Below, piece after piece: positions 13,983-23,390 of a stretch of 25,489 nucleotides of DNA; the stretch's first letter is position 1; the number at the start of each line of letters is the position of its first letter. Source of the stretch: an uncultured Porphyromonas sp. (GTDB lineage Bacteria > Bacteroidota > Bacteroidia > Bacteroidales > Porphyromonadaceae); the NCBI GenBank assembly GCA_900539155.1, contig UQBE01000032.1:1-25489 (forward strand), given 5' to 3'. A program made the position numbers and the translations under genes. Under the pieces are notes generated by a model. It was not told where the DNA came from. It saw nothing but the letters and a program-made list of their open reading frames with translations, and ran no database searches.

Positions 13983-15701
13983 ATGGAAATCCCTCTCAGT
14001 CACTTTGAAGAGTATATCGACGGACCCATCTTAAAGCGAGGACTCTCGTACTTTAAGAAAGGGTTCGTACACGAGCCTGCAGAGATTCGCCCAGGCGACT
14101 TCGAAGCAGTCGTGGAGGAATCTGAAGAGTACACCGTAAAGCTATCCATCAGCAATGGGGTCATCACCGAGCACTCGTGCGACTGTCCTTACGATATGGG
14201 TCCCGTCTGCAAGCATGTCGCTGCGGTAATCTTTTACCTAGAGCAAGAGGAGCTAGGACTTACTCAGAGCACAAAAAAGGGAGGCTCTAAAAAGGCAAAA
14301 GCCTCATCCTCTAAGCCCTCCAAGCGCAAGCCTATCGCTCAGCAAGTTGACGATTTGCTCGGCAAAGTGACTCATGACGAGCTGACCCTATTCGTCCGCG
14401 AGCATGCCGCCAAGAATGCTCAATTTAGAGACTTACTGCTTGCCTCCTTTGCTCAGTACAACCCCAACGAGTCAAAGGCGCTATACGCCAAGCAGGTCAA
14501 AGCACTGATCAAGGTCGCCCGTGATAGTGGTAAATACAGACTTATAGATTCGTCTGGAGCTAAGTATATCAGCAAAGAGATAAGCCCTTTGCTAAGCTTG
14601 GCAGAGCGTTATCAAAGCCAGGGCAACCACAAGAGTGCCTTCCTCATTTGCACCGCCATAATGGATGAGTTGATCTCAGCCTTGCTGTGTGCGGACGACA
14701 GAGAGGGCGTCCTAGGAAATGCTATTTACGCAGCCTACAACACACTCTCCGCTATTGCATCTGAAGAGCCATCTGAAGATATAAGGAAACTAATCCTCAA
14801 GTATTGCTTCACCTCTTTTGACAAGCGTACCTTCGCAGGATGGGATTGGCATATTGGGCTCTTACAGCTTGCGGCTTGCATCCTAGATACAGAGGACGAA
14901 GTGGAGGAGCTCTTTAAGCGAATAAATAGCATACCTGAATCCGATGAGTATGAGATAGAGGAGGTTCAAAAGATCAAGTACTGCATCCTATTAGAGAAGA
15001 AGGGAACTGAAGTCGCTCAGAAGTACCTCGAGCAAAACATAGGCAACCCAACCTTCAGAGCGCAAGCTATCCAAGACGCTTTGGATCAAAAAGATTACGA
15101 GAAGGCTACCGCCTTAGCCAATGATGGCATAGAGCAAGACTCGGAGTACCCTGGACTAGTTACCAACTGGTATGAGTGGCTCTTGAAGATTGCCGAGAGC
15201 CAAAAAAATACCGAGAGAATTATACTTTATGCTCGACACCTTCTCCTAAATGACAGCAGACCCTCGCAAGACTACTATGAAATACTCAGAAAGACGGTAC
15301 CACCCGAAGAGTGGACCGACTTCGTTGAGACAATCATCCAAGAGGCTATGGAGCGCAAGCCATACTATGGAGTAGACCTCGCAGCCTCCGTTTTCGTGCG
15401 AGAGGAGTGGTGGAGCAGGCTCTTAGACTTAGTAAAGAAAGAGAGCTCTTTAGACCGGCTAGCGAAGTACGAAAAGCCCCTCGCGAAGCATTACCCTAAC
15501 GAGCTAGCAGATCTCTACGCAGAGCGCATCATAGAGTACGTTGAGAGTCACGTAGGACGAAACTACTATCGCACAGCTTGCATATATATCCGTAGGATGA
15601 TCAAGCTCGGAGCTAGAGATAAGGCCGATGAGGTGATCAGTCAGTTGAGACAGACCCATTATAGTAGGAGAGCTCTCATGGAGGAGCTAGACAACGTGTA
15701 A
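13983..15701 (+). CDS. SWIM zinc-finger protein with helical-repeat C-terminus, 572 aa
   Basis: Residues 66-78 hold a SWIM zinc finger, CDCPYDMGPVCKH (CxC-x7-CxH), in the usual N-terminal setting ITEHSCDCPY. SWIM fingers bind nucleic acid or protein. A Lys/Ser-rich linker follows (about 96-118), then mostly helical sequence to the end, compatible with TPR- or HEAT-like repeats. No enzyme motif is visible, and unlike some SWIM proteins there is no SNF2 helicase domain. It lies 27 bp after valS and is probably its operon partner, though a functional link is not evident. Array 2 follows the gene. Function unknown. Confidence 0.85.
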   Translation: MEIPLSHFEEYIDGPILKRGLSYFKKGFVHEPAEIRPGDFEAVVEESEEYTVKLSISNGVITEHSCDCPYDMGPVCKHVAAVIFYLEQEELGLTQSTKKGGSKKAKASSSKPSKRKPIAQQVDDLLGKVTHDELTLFVREHAAKNAQFRDLLLASFAQYNPNESKALYAKQVKALIKVARDSGKYRLIDSSGAKYISKEISPLLSLAERYQSQGNHKSAFLICTAIMDELISALLCADDREGVLGNAIYAAYNTLSAIASEEPSEDIRKLILKYCFTSFDKRTFAGWDWHIGLLQLAACILDTEDEVEELFKRINSIPESDEYEIEEVQKIKYCILLEKKGTEVAQKYLEQNIGNPTFRAQAIQDALDQKDYEKATALANDGIEQDSEYPGLVTNWYEWLLKIAESQKNTERIILYARHLLLNDSRPSQDYYEILRKTVPPEEWTDFVETIIQEAMERKPYYGVDLAASVFVREEWWSRLLDLVKKESSLDRLAKYEKPLAKHYPNELADLYAERIIEYVESHVGRNYYRTACIYIRRMIKLGARDKADEVISQLRQTHYSRRALMEELDNV

Positions 15702-15827
15702 GTCTGAGCAGACAACCCCGTCGAGCCGCGCTTATCAAGGAGCCGCGCTCCCTCTCACGAGGCTAAGCTTCCTTATAAAAGGGAGTAGCCCCAAACGGCT
15801 AACAGACATCCGTCCATAACAAGAGTC

Positions 15828-16090
15828 AAATCACTTCTCCGTAGAGGTGAAATCACATTTCCGGAAAAGTCAAGTGGCGTCTCCGGAATAGTCATATGCT
15901 TACTCCCGAGGAAGTAAATCGTTTTTCCCGTCTGAAAGTTGCCTCCCAGTGTGGAAGCAAATCGTCCCAAGGGTGGGATTTCTTCGTTCCGCCCTAGGGA
16001 TTTTTCAATCCCCCCTTAGGGAGCAAATCGTTCCACCGCAGGAACTTGAAAGTTCCTCCCTTGGAACTAAAAAGTTCCAAGAGGGGAACT
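15828..16090. repeat. Array 2 of 22-bp-period hairpin units, 12 units
   Basis: The stretch divides into twelve units, eleven of 22 bp and one of 21. Many open with AAATC or a close variant and carry short inverted arms around a variable centre, for example TTTCCGGAAA, CTCCCGAGG, TTCC-accgca-GGAA (16031-16044) and AGTTCC-tccctt-GGAACT (16051-16068). Arms change progressively from unit to unit while pairing is kept in many of them. The last unit is extended into a terminator hairpin. Confidence 0.75.
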
Positions 16091-16097
16091 TTTTTTT
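16070..16097 (+). terminator. Rho-independent terminator closing array 2
   Basis: Stem AAAAGTTCC (16070-16078) pairs with GGAACTTTT (16085-16093) over a 6-base loop, followed by further T to 16097. It would end transcription from valS and the SWIM gene. Confidence 0.7.
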
Positions 16098-16208
16098 GGA
16101 ACTCTTACAAAAGTGCGTCTGTTGCTCACCAAATGGCTATCGATAGCCCTATTGACTGCACTGTCCCATAGCACGATTATGGGAGAATATTAGGACGAAA
16201 CAAACTTA

Positions 16209-16228
16209 AATACCGATGTTTAGGTATT
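16209..16228 (+). promoter_or_regulatory. Inverted repeat overlapping the hmu -33 box, possible operator
   Basis: AATACC (16209-16214) and GGTATT (16223-16228) are perfect inverted arms around an 8-base centre. The right arm covers the first two bases of the -33 TTG. A repressor such as a haem- or iron-responsive regulator could bind here; identity of the regulator is not shown by sequence. Confidence 0.45.
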
Positions 16229-16258
16229 GATTTGCGTAGGCTCTCCTTCATACCTTTG
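16227..16258 (+). promoter_or_regulatory. hmu operon promoter
   Basis: TTG at 16227-16229 and TACCTTTG at 16251-16258, spaced 21 bp, a full Bacteroidetes match. hmuY begins 43 bases after the -7 box. Confidence 0.65.
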
Positions 16259-16301
16259 CAGTGTAATCAGACAACCTGTTTTTTCTAAGCAAACAAAGTA
16301 T

Positions 16302-16994
16302 ATGAAGAAAACAATCCTACTTTCCCTAGCAGCCACTATGACGCTGCTACTATGCGCTTCGTGCAAAAGCGACAAAGACGAACCGAAGCCTGTGCCCAAC
16401 CCTACGCCTAACCCCTCGCAAAAGGAGTTGGTCGTCAAGAAGATCGTTGTAGACGCTTCCGACTACACGAAGTGGGTCTACATCAACTTTGCCAAGGGTG
16501 AGGTAGTCAGCGTATCCGCTCCTGAGACCGATCTATCGTGGGATCTAGGTCTACACCGCTACGACTTCAAGACCAACGGCGGGACTTCTGGCAAGGGCAA
16601 GGGTGCGGCCGCTCGCACCACACAGAAGGATCTAAAGGCAGACATACCTACTCCTAAGGATAGCGACTGGACGCTAGACCGTGAGGGTATGCTCCTAATG
16701 AAGTTTGGCGTCAACAAAGATGGCAAGCACGACATAGAGTACAAGAAGCAATCGGCCAACTTCCTCCTCACCTCAGAGCCCAAGGGCCAGGGGGGACAGG
16801 GATGCCTAAATAAAGGTATCATCAGCATGAGCATGGCTAGTATGCCTCCCACGGTGACGATAGATCCATCTGTCTTTCTCGTTCGCTCGGCAGCTGGTGA
16901 GATCGTCCGCATCCGCGTCCTAGACTATCAGAGTGCTACGAAGAAGTCAGGACACATCACCCTCGAGTATGCCATGCTGGCAGACAAGAAGTAA
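16302..16994 (+). CDS. hmuY: HmuY-family haem-binding lipoprotein, 230 aa
   Basis: HmuY-type proteins sit on the cell surface, strip haem from host proteins and pass it to the receptor HmuR. The N-terminus is a lipoprotein signal (MKKTILLSLAATMTLLLCASC, probable lipid Cys21) followed by a Pro/Asn-rich linker. The body shows the family block WVYINFAKGE and DLSWDLGLHRYDFKTNGG. I chose the ATG at 16302 because it begins the signal peptide; an upstream in-frame extension would cross the promoter. P. gingivalis HmuY uses two histidines for haem, whereas several relatives use methionines; here the Met-rich ISMSMASMPP stretch is a candidate ligand region, which is inference. Directly followed by hmuR. 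Confidence 0.88.
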   Translation: MKKTILLSLAATMTLLLCASCKSDKDEPKPVPNPTPNPSQKELVVKKIVVDASDYTKWVYINFAKGEVVSVSAPETDLSWDLGLHRYDFKTNGGTSGKGKGAAARTTQKDLKADIPTPKDSDWTLDREGMLLMKFGVNKDGKHDIEYKKQSANFLLTSEPKGQGGQGCLNKGIISMSMASMPPTVTIDPSVFLVRSAAGEIVRIRVLDYQSATKKSGHITLEYAMLADKK

Positions 16995-17006
16995 TCACCC
17001 CTTACT

Positions 17007-17049
17007 AGCTCGGAGCTACTAGAGAGACTGCTCTCTGTGGCTCCGAGCT
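17007..17049 (+). terminator. Large intercistronic hairpin between hmuY and hmuR
   Basis: Outer arms AGCTCGGAGC (17007-17016) and GCTCCGAGCT (17040-17049) pair perfectly over 10 bp, and an inner stem AGAGAG/CTCTCT (17021-17026, 17031-17036) stacks inside. There is no long T run after it, so partial termination or protection of the hmuY mRNA 3' end is more likely than full termination. Confidence 0.65.
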
Positions 17050-17115
17050 TTCTTGCCTCTAAGCGTCTCTTAAGCGCACTGAGCCTATCACCTTTTACGC
17101 CCTAAACTTTACTAT

Positions 17116-19077
17116 ATGAAAAGATCTCTATACACTCTTCTCTCCCTACTCACTCTCGCAGGAGCTCTCTCCGCTACCCCACTGCTCCCTCAGGACTCGA
17201 CACTCGTAGATAGTACGAGAGTCAAGTGTCTCGATGAAGTGGTTGTCACGGGCACCCGCACTCGTTGCCCGATGAAAAACATCTCCATACCGATCCGCGT
17301 TGTCTCGCCCAAGGAGATTGAAGCCGTCCAGGCACGCTCCGTGGAGGATCTGCTACAGATGGTACTCCCTGGCGTGCAGACGAGTATTCACGGTACGCAA
17401 AATCGGATGAGCATACGGGGTCTCTCGGCCGACTACTACCTCTTCCTCGTAGATGGTGAGCGCATGACCAACGAGGGTTCGGCCAGTAGCGTAGACCTGG
17501 AGCGTATAGATCCCTCTTCGATAGAGCGCATCGAGATGCTACAAGGCTCTAGCTCGGCCCTATATGGGAGTAATGCCATAGGTGGCGTGATCAATATCAT
17601 CACGAAGCGGAGCCACAAGAAGCTTGGGGCCAACCTCTCTAGCCACTACGATACGCAGAGCATACAGCGCTACAACGGTCGTCTGGTGATGAGACTGGGT
17701 CGTGTGACCAGCACCACGACGGGTGGCTATGCCAAGCAGCATGACTACGAGTTGCCAGGTGTCAGTGCCGATAGACCACGCACGATGCCAGGCTTCTACA
17801 CCTTTCATATTGGAGAGAAGCTACGCTACCTCTCCCCAGACAAGCGTCTCTCGATCACCGCTACGGGACGCTTTCACTCCCGTATGCAGGACTTTGACGA
17901 TAAGGAGAAGAACCGCTACCAAAGCCCCACCGGCAATCTGCAAGTACTCTACAAACCTACCGACGGACACTCCATAGAGACCAGCTACCACATCGAGGGG
18001 TACAAGCGAGACAAGTACTTCTTCCTCGCCACAGAGGAGGAGGGTCCCTGGGAGCCTCAGTTTAACTACCTGACGCAGACGGCGCGCATGCAGTACAACT
18101 ACGACCCCTCGGAAGATCCTTACAAGCCTACCTTCAATGCGGGCGTGGAGATCCTCCACGAGAACCTGCGCAGCGTACAGGTGACCAATCTCAATGACGT
18201 ACACCGAGCCTCGACGAAGACGCTCTACGGGCAGATGCTCTGGCGTATGGACAATAATTGGAGCACTACCGTAGGCCTTCGTCAAGATATGCACTCGACC
18301 TATGGGACGCACCTGACACCTCGTCTATCGATCATGTGGCGCAATCGCAACTACGCCCTACGCATCAGCTATTCCGAGGGCTTTAGGTCGCCTTCACTCA
18401 AGGAGCTCTTTATGGATTGGGACCACAGGGGAATGTTTCGCATCAAGGGCTCTAGCGACCTCAAGCCAGAGATTAGTCACCTCGTGATGATCGCACCTGA
18501 GTACAACAACTCCTTTATGAATCTCTCCCTCTCGGCCTCCTACAATCGTATCAACAACCGTATCTATACGCGCCCCGAGCAGGAGGGCAGTGTACTCCAA
18601 TATCGCAACGGAGAGAAGCCTCTCAATCTATGGAGCGGTACGGCGATGCTACGGGTCACGCCCTTCGCAAACTTTGATATCAATGTCAACTACGCCTTCG
18701 TCCTAGAGCAGATGAAGGTGCAGGGCAAGACGCAGTCCTTCCATATCCGCAATACGAGACCTCACCACATCAATGGCTCCGTACAGTATGGGCACCGCTG
18801 GGGCTTGTACACCCTCTCGGGGCAGGTCTCAGGGCGCTACCTCAGTGGCGTGACCTCCGCCGTCTACGACAATGCCAGTAACGACTATAAGTACGCCTCC
18901 TACCCTGGCTACGCGCTCTTTAGGGCAAGCGTCACGCAGCGCTGGCAGACTGTCCTAGACCTTAGCCTGACACTGGGGTGCGACAACCTTTTCAACTATA
19001 TGACCCCGATCATCGAGCAGGGCGCATCGCTATCGCCTGGACGTAGCTACTTCGTTTCACTCTCACTGAACTACTAA
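17116..19077 (+). CDS. hmuR: TonB-dependent haem receptor HmuR, 653 aa
   Basis: An outer-membrane haem/haemoglobin receptor. A signal peptide (residues about 1-20) is followed by a TonB-box-like segment DEVVVTGTRT and a plug domain (VEDLLQMVLPGV, NRMSIRGLSADYYLFLVDGERM, LQGSSSALYGSNAIGGVINIITK). The 22-strand barrel follows and ends in an aromatic C-terminus, SYFVSLSLNY. The haem-receptor FRAP/NPNL box is seen as FRSP (423-426) and SSDLKPE, slightly altered from the YRAP/NPDL of P. gingivalis HmuR. Length is normal. It lies 121 bp after hmuY across the hairpin and 35 bp before hmuS, the P. gingivalis order. Confidence 0.93.
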   Translation: MKRSLYTLLSLLTLAGALSATPLLPQDSTLVDSTRVKCLDEVVVTGTRTRCPMKNISIPIRVVSPKEIEAVQARSVEDLLQMVLPGVQTSIHGTQNRMSIRGLSADYYLFLVDGERMTNEGSASSVDLERIDPSSIERIEMLQGSSSALYGSNAIGGVINIITKRSHKKLGANLSSHYDTQSIQRYNGRLVMRLGRVTSTTTGGYAKQHDYELPGVSADRPRTMPGFYTFHIGEKLRYLSPDKRLSITATGRFHSRMQDFDDKEKNRYQSPTGNLQVLYKPTDGHSIETSYHIEGYKRDKYFFLATEEEGPWEPQFNYLTQTARMQYNYDPSEDPYKPTFNAGVEILHENLRSVQVTNLNDVHRASTKTLYGQMLWRMDNNWSTTVGLRQDMHSTYGTHLTPRLSIMWRNRNYALRISYSEGFRSPSLKELFMDWDHRGMFRIKGSSDLKPEISHLVMIAPEYNNSFMNLSLSASYNRINNRIYTRPEQEGSVLQYRNGEKPLNLWSGTAMLRVTPFANFDINVNYAFVLEQMKVQGKTQSFHIRNTRPHHINGSVQYGHRWGLYTLSGQVSGRYLSGVTSAVYDNASNDYKYASYPGYALFRASVTQRWQTVLDLSLTLGCDNLFNYMTPIIEQGASLSPGRSYFVSLSLNY

Positions 19078-19112
19078 AAAGGGCTCCCCCCCCCTACTAA
19101 GACTCTCTACGT

Positions 19113-22100
19113 ATGACTTTCTCTAAGAAGCATCTCTACTACATAGGAGCACCAGTACTACTGATACTCATCATCCTCGGTACCTATCTCTTGTGGCCTA
19201 AGCCTGTGCGGGTCGCACTGGTCAATATGCCAGACTTCGTCGCCTCTCGTATGGCAGTGGCGGCCGACAAAAAGAATGTGCGCCTCACAGCCGTCACGGA
19301 GCTCTCCGAGCTGAAGAACTACGACGCTATGATCGCCTTCGGCATGGGGCTCAAGTGGACCGACGAGGACCGCGCGCTAATCAAGCAACTGGGCGAAGAG
19401 AAGGGGCTGAAGTACCTCGCCTACATGACCACGACGCCAGAGAATAACATCTCCAACCTAGACTCGCTACAGAGGGAGAAGCTGGAGTCTTATCTGGCCA
19501 ATGGCGGTACGAGCAACTACCGCTCGGGCTTTAACTACATTCGTAAGGAAATCCTCGGCAAGTCGCTCCGCACGGGCACTATCGAGGAGCCGATAGAATA
19601 CGGCTACGACCTGCTCTTTACGGACGAAGACCCCGACCTCGCCTTCGACAGCGTCGAGAGCTTTCAGAAGTTCTACAACGAGCATGGTTACAAGGAGGGA
19701 GCTCCTCGCATTGCGCTCTTTACGGGCATCGCAGGCCCCTTCGGATCGAGCCGCGACTACTTGGACGAGTTGATCGGAACGTTGGAGGAGTCCGGCTTTA
19801 ACGTCTACCCGATCAGCGCTATGACACGCCGACTAGAGTTCCTCACGGAGATCAAGCCACAGGCGGTCATCTACTTCGCCCACGGACGCTTCGGTGGCGA
19901 CCCCGCCATCGCTTGGCTCAAGGAGCACAACATACCGATCTTCTCTCCGCTCATCGTGTCGGAGGAGTATAGCGACTGGCTACAAGACAAGCAAGGCATG
20001 TGGGGCGGCTACCTCAGCCAGACGGTCGTAACGCCTGAGATAGATGGCGCGATCCACCCCTTTGCGCTGGTGACACTGCGGGAGAACAAGCAGGGCTTTA
20101 AGGAGTTTCACACGATCCCCGAGCGTCTGCCCGACTTCTGCTCACTACTCCACCGCTATGTCAAGCTACAGACGATGAGCAATGCGGACAAGCGCATAGC
20201 ACTCTTCTACTTCAAGGGGCCCGGGCAAAACAGTCTCGTGGCGCAAGGCATCGAGGTGGTCCCCTCGCTCTACAACGTCCTGAAGTATCTACAGAGCCAA
20301 GGCTACGACCTGACCGGCTTGCCCGACACTGAGGAAGCTTTTGCCAAAGATCTGATGTCTCGTGGCGCGCTCTACAACAACTATGCGGAGGGCAACAAGC
20401 AACTGCTCCTAAGTAGCAACTACCCAGCCTTTGTCTCAACGCAAGAGTTGACGCAGTGGATCGACGACACCTTTCCTCCAGCACTCAAGGACAGCATAGA
20501 AGGTCACTACGGGGCGATCCCTGGTCACGACCTCGTCTTAGAGCGTGACGGTGTCGAGGGCATTGCGGTGACGCGACTCACTTATGGTAAGGTGGCACTC
20601 CTACCTCAACCTGGTTCTGGCAGCGGAGAGCTAGACTTCAAGATGGTACACGGCTCCACCTCCGTACCCGCTTACCCATACATAGCTAGCTATCTGTGGG
20701 CTCGCAACGGCTGGCACGCTGACGTCCTGATGCACTTCGGTACGCACGGCAGTCTAGAGTTTATCCCCGGCAAGCAGGTGGCACTGAGCAACTACGACTA
20801 CACCGATAGGCTCGTGCGTGACTTGCCACACATCTATTACTATACGACGGCAAACGTCGGCGAGTGTATGATCGCCAAGCGTCGCTCCTACGGGCAGGCA
20901 GTCTCTTACTTAGCTCCGCCCTTTATCGATACGCAGCTAGACAAAGAGATGCAACCGCTGCGCGACTTGACCGACCGCTACCTAGCTTCGGAAAAAGATG
21001 ACGATGCACTCTCCAAGCGGATCAAAGAGATGACCATCGCTAAGGGCTTCCACAGAGACCTCAAGCTAGACTCCACGATGAGCAAGCCCTACACGAGAGA
21101 CGAGATAGAGCTGGTCGCCAGCTTCATTGACGAGCTGGCCAATGCTAAGATCGTGGGCGGTATGTACACGACGGGTGTTCCCTTCTCCTCGGAGAAGATC
21201 CGCTCTAGTGTCCGCCTCCTCTCGGTCGACCCGATAGCCTATGCACTGGCTCAGATAGACAAGTCTCGCGGACGGATCACCGATGCTCAGATCAAGGACG
21301 ATGTTTACTTCAACGCTCGCTACCTCCGCCCTGCCGACCGCTTCGTGGCTCGTGTTCAGGATCGGGAGATTGCCTCTGGAGAGGTCGATGCGCTCCTTCA
21401 GTCGCTAGGCGTCAGTGGTGCTGAGCTGGCTCGTGCCGACCAATTCCTCAAGGCGCAGCAAGAGGAGAGCGCACAGTCCGGTATGATGGGCGGAATGCCT
21501 GCCGGCATGATGGGTGGCGACAAGGCAAAAGCTAAGCCACAGGGTAAGCCTAGCGGGATGCCTAGCGGTCACCCAGGAGGTATGCCCAAGGGGATGCCTA
21601 AAGAAATGGGTGGCGGTACGCCTCCTCACGGTAAGCCCGCCAGCGCCGAGACGAAGCAAGACCCCAAGCTAGTACTCCTCGCCGAGGGAATCAGTCTGTT
21701 GCGCCGCTCCGTGGCAGAGATACCATATTATAAGCGTATGCTGAGCACTTCGCCACAGCTCGAGCTAGCTTCTCTCGCCAATGCGCTCAGTGGCGGCTAC
21801 ACGGCACCTTCGCCAGGCGGGGACTTCATCGCTAGCCCCTCCGTACTACCCACCGGGCGCAACCTCTACGCCATCGATCCCGAGATGACGCCCACAGCAA
21901 AGGCGTGGGAAGACGGACAGCAACTAGCCGATGCGCTTATCGCTGACTACCGCTCTCGTCACAACGACTCGATACCGCGCAAGGTGAGCTTCACGCTCTG
22001 GAGCAGTAGCTTCATCGAGAGTGAGGGCACGACCATTGCGGAGATTATGGCACTCCTCGGTGTCGAGCCCGTACGTGACCGCCGTGGCAAGGTGATCGAT

Positions 22101-23387
22101 GTGCGTGTCATCCCCATCAAGGAGCTCGGCAGACCTCGTGTGGATGTGGTCATACAGACCTCGGGCCAACTCCGAGACATCGCAGCCTCTCGACTCTTCC
22201 TCTTGCAAAAGGCTATGGACCTCGTTGCAGAGACCAAGGATGGCAACACGCCTAACCAGATAGCCCTGGGACGTGTCGAGGCGGAGCGTGTGCTCCTAGA
22301 GCATGGCGTACCCCCCGAGCAGGCTCGTAAGCTTAGCGGCAAGCGTATCTTCGGCGGTCTCAACGGTGCCTACGGCACTGGCATTCAGGAGATGGTCGAG
22401 AGCGGTGACCGCTGGGAGAAGGAGAGCGAGATCGCTGAGGTTTACATGAACAATATGGGCGCCATCTATGGCGACGAAGATCTCTGGGGCGAGACCGCCA
22501 AGGGGATCTTTGAGGCGGCACTGCAAAACACGGATGCCGTCGTTCAGCCCCGTCAGAGCAATACGTGGGGCGCGCTAAGCTTGGATCACGTCTATGAGTT
22601 TATGGGCGGGCTCACCCTCTCCGTGCGTCACGTCACGGGCAAGGACCCCGAGGGTTACTTCACCGATCTGCGTAACCGTCGTCGTGTCAAGACGCAGGAG
22701 ATCAAGCAGGCTATCGGCGTTGAAGCTCGCACCACCATCCTCAACCCCACCTATGTGCGTGAGCAGCTCAAAGAGGGCGCTGGAGCAGCAGATGCTATCG
22801 ACGAGACCATCCGCAATACCTATGCGTGGAACGTCATGAAGCCCTCAGCCATCGACAAGGAGCTCTGGGATGCCCTCTACGATATGTATGTCGTGGACAA
22901 GCATCAGCTCGGCACCGTCGACTTCTTCGAGCGCAACAACCCCGCAGCCCTGCAAGACCTCACCGCCTCTATGATGGAGACCATTCGCAAGGGTTACTGG
23001 CAGGCGACTGCTGAGCAAAAGCAGACCATCGCTCAGCTCCATGCCGAGAGCTTGGCAAAGGCGGGTGCGGGCTGTAGCGGTATGGTCTGTGACAATGCTA
23101 AGCTACGTAAGATGATCCAGGATCAGCTCACACCCGAGCAGCAACAAGAGTACACCGCCGCCCTAGACAAGGCACTCAAGGTGACCTCACAGTCTGACCA
23201 AAAGCAGCAGGTACTCTCGAAGGACTCGGACAAGGCTCAGGGCAAGAAGCAGGCCACTGGCTCTGCCTCTGCAGAGGATCAGGATAGTCTCTCCACGACC
23301 GAGGTGGTTGTCATCGGAGGTGTCGTACTCGTCCTCATACTAGTGCTCTCCATCCTTTACAGCAGACGTAGGAAGCGTACGAAGTAA
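19113..23387 (+). CDS. hmuS: HmuS, membrane-anchored CobN/ChlH-family protein, 1424 aa
   Basis: A large relative of the CobN/ChlH metal-chelatase subunits. The family core shows MHFGTHGSLEFIPGK (from about 540; CobN has H-F-G-x-H-G-x-x-E-W-x-P-G-K) and, near the C-terminus, RNTYAWNVMKPSAID and RRRVKTQEIKQAIG. Unlike cytosolic CobN it has an N-terminal membrane segment (about 8-28, after Lys-Lys) and a C-terminal one (about 1393-1417, before RRRKR), so the body should face the periplasm. Residues about 787-845 are a Met/Gly/Pro/His-rich low-complexity insert. No cobalamin genes are nearby, so a role in haem (porphyrin) handling with HmuR fits better; removal of iron from haem has been proposed for HmuS and is not shown by sequence. 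Ends 3 bp before hmuT. Confidence 0.9.
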   Translation: MTFSKKHLYYIGAPVLLILIILGTYLLWPKPVRVALVNMPDFVASRMAVAADKKNVRLTAVTELSELKNYDAMIAFGMGLKWTDEDRALIKQLGEEKGLKYLAYMTTTPENNISNLDSLQREKLESYLANGGTSNYRSGFNYIRKEILGKSLRTGTIEEPIEYGYDLLFTDEDPDLAFDSVESFQKFYNEHGYKEGAPRIALFTGIAGPFGSSRDYLDELIGTLEESGFNVYPISAMTRRLEFLTEIKPQAVIYFAHGRFGGDPAIAWLKEHNIPIFSPLIVSEEYSDWLQDKQGMWGGYLSQTVVTPEIDGAIHPFALVTLRENKQGFKEFHTIPERLPDFCSLLHRYVKLQTMSNADKRIALFYFKGPGQNSLVAQGIEVVPSLYNVLKYLQSQGYDLTGLPDTEEAFAKDLMSRGALYNNYAEGNKQLLLSSNYPAFVSTQELTQWIDDTFPPALKDSIEGHYGAIPGHDLVLERDGVEGIAVTRLTYGKVALLPQPGSGSGELDFKMVHGSTSVPAYPYIASYLWARNGWHADVLMHFGTHGSLEFIPGKQVALSNYDYTDRLVRDLPHIYYYTTANVGECMIAKRRSYGQAVSYLAPPFIDTQLDKEMQPLRDLTDRYLASEKDDDALSKRIKEMTIAKGFHRDLKLDSTMSKPYTRDEIELVASFIDELANAKIVGGMYTTGVPFSSEKIRSSVRLLSVDPIAYALAQIDKSRGRITDAQIKDDVYFNARYLRPADRFVARVQDREIASGEVDALLQSLGVSGAELARADQFLKAQQEESAQSGMMGGMPAGMMGGDKAKAKPQGKPSGMPSGHPGGMPKGMPKEMGGGTPPHGKPASAETKQDPKLVLLAEGISLLRRSVAEIPYYKRMLSTSPQLELASLANALSGGYTAPSPGGDFIASPSVLPTGRNLYAIDPEMTPTAKAWEDGQQLADALIADYRSRHNDSIPRKVSFTLWSSSFIESEGTTIAEIMALLGVEPVRDRRGKVIDVRVIPIKELGRPRVDVVIQTSGQLRDIAASRLFLLQKAMDLVAETKDGNTPNQIALGRVEAERVLLEHGVPPEQARKLSGKRIFGGLNGAYGTGIQEMVESGDRWEKESEIAEVYMNNMGAIYGDEDLWGETAKGIFEAALQNTDAVVQPRQSNTWGALSLDHVYEFMGGLTLSVRHVTGKDPEGYFTDLRNRRRVKTQEIKQAIGVEARTTILNPTYVREQLKEGAGAADAIDETIRNTYAWNVMKPSAIDKELWDALYDMYVVDKHQLGTVDFFERNNPAALQDLTASMMETIRKGYWQATAEQKQTIAQLHAESLAKAGAGCSGMVCDNAKLRKMIQDQLTPEQQQEYTAALDKALKVTSQSDQKQQVLSKDSDKAQGKKQATGSASAEDQDSLSTTEVVVIGGVVLVLILVLSILYSRRRKRTK

Positions 23388-23390
23388 GAG

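Larger units (their letters stand above)
15702..16301. other. 600-bp intergenic region between the SWIM gene and hmuY
   Basis: No gene is supported. It contains a 10-bp direct repeat GAGCCGCGCT shortly after the SWIM gene (around 15723-15754), the 12-unit hairpin array 2 (15828-16090) ending in a terminator, and the hmu promoter region (16209-16258). ORFs read through the array are repeat artefacts. Confidence 0.6.

Noticed and set aside
15828..16090. Array 2 as a CRISPR array
   Set aside because: Units are contiguous 22-bp degenerate palindromes with no constant repeat alternating with unique spacers, and no cas genes are present.
17821..18312. Long antisense ORFs inside hmuR, hmuS, valS and dnaA
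   Set aside because: They are shadows of strong coding genes on the other strand, with no domain or start context.
19113..23387. Cobaltochelatase CobN for cobalamin synthesis
   Set aside because: Membrane anchors at both ends, the hmu gene context and absence of cob genes point to HmuS instead.
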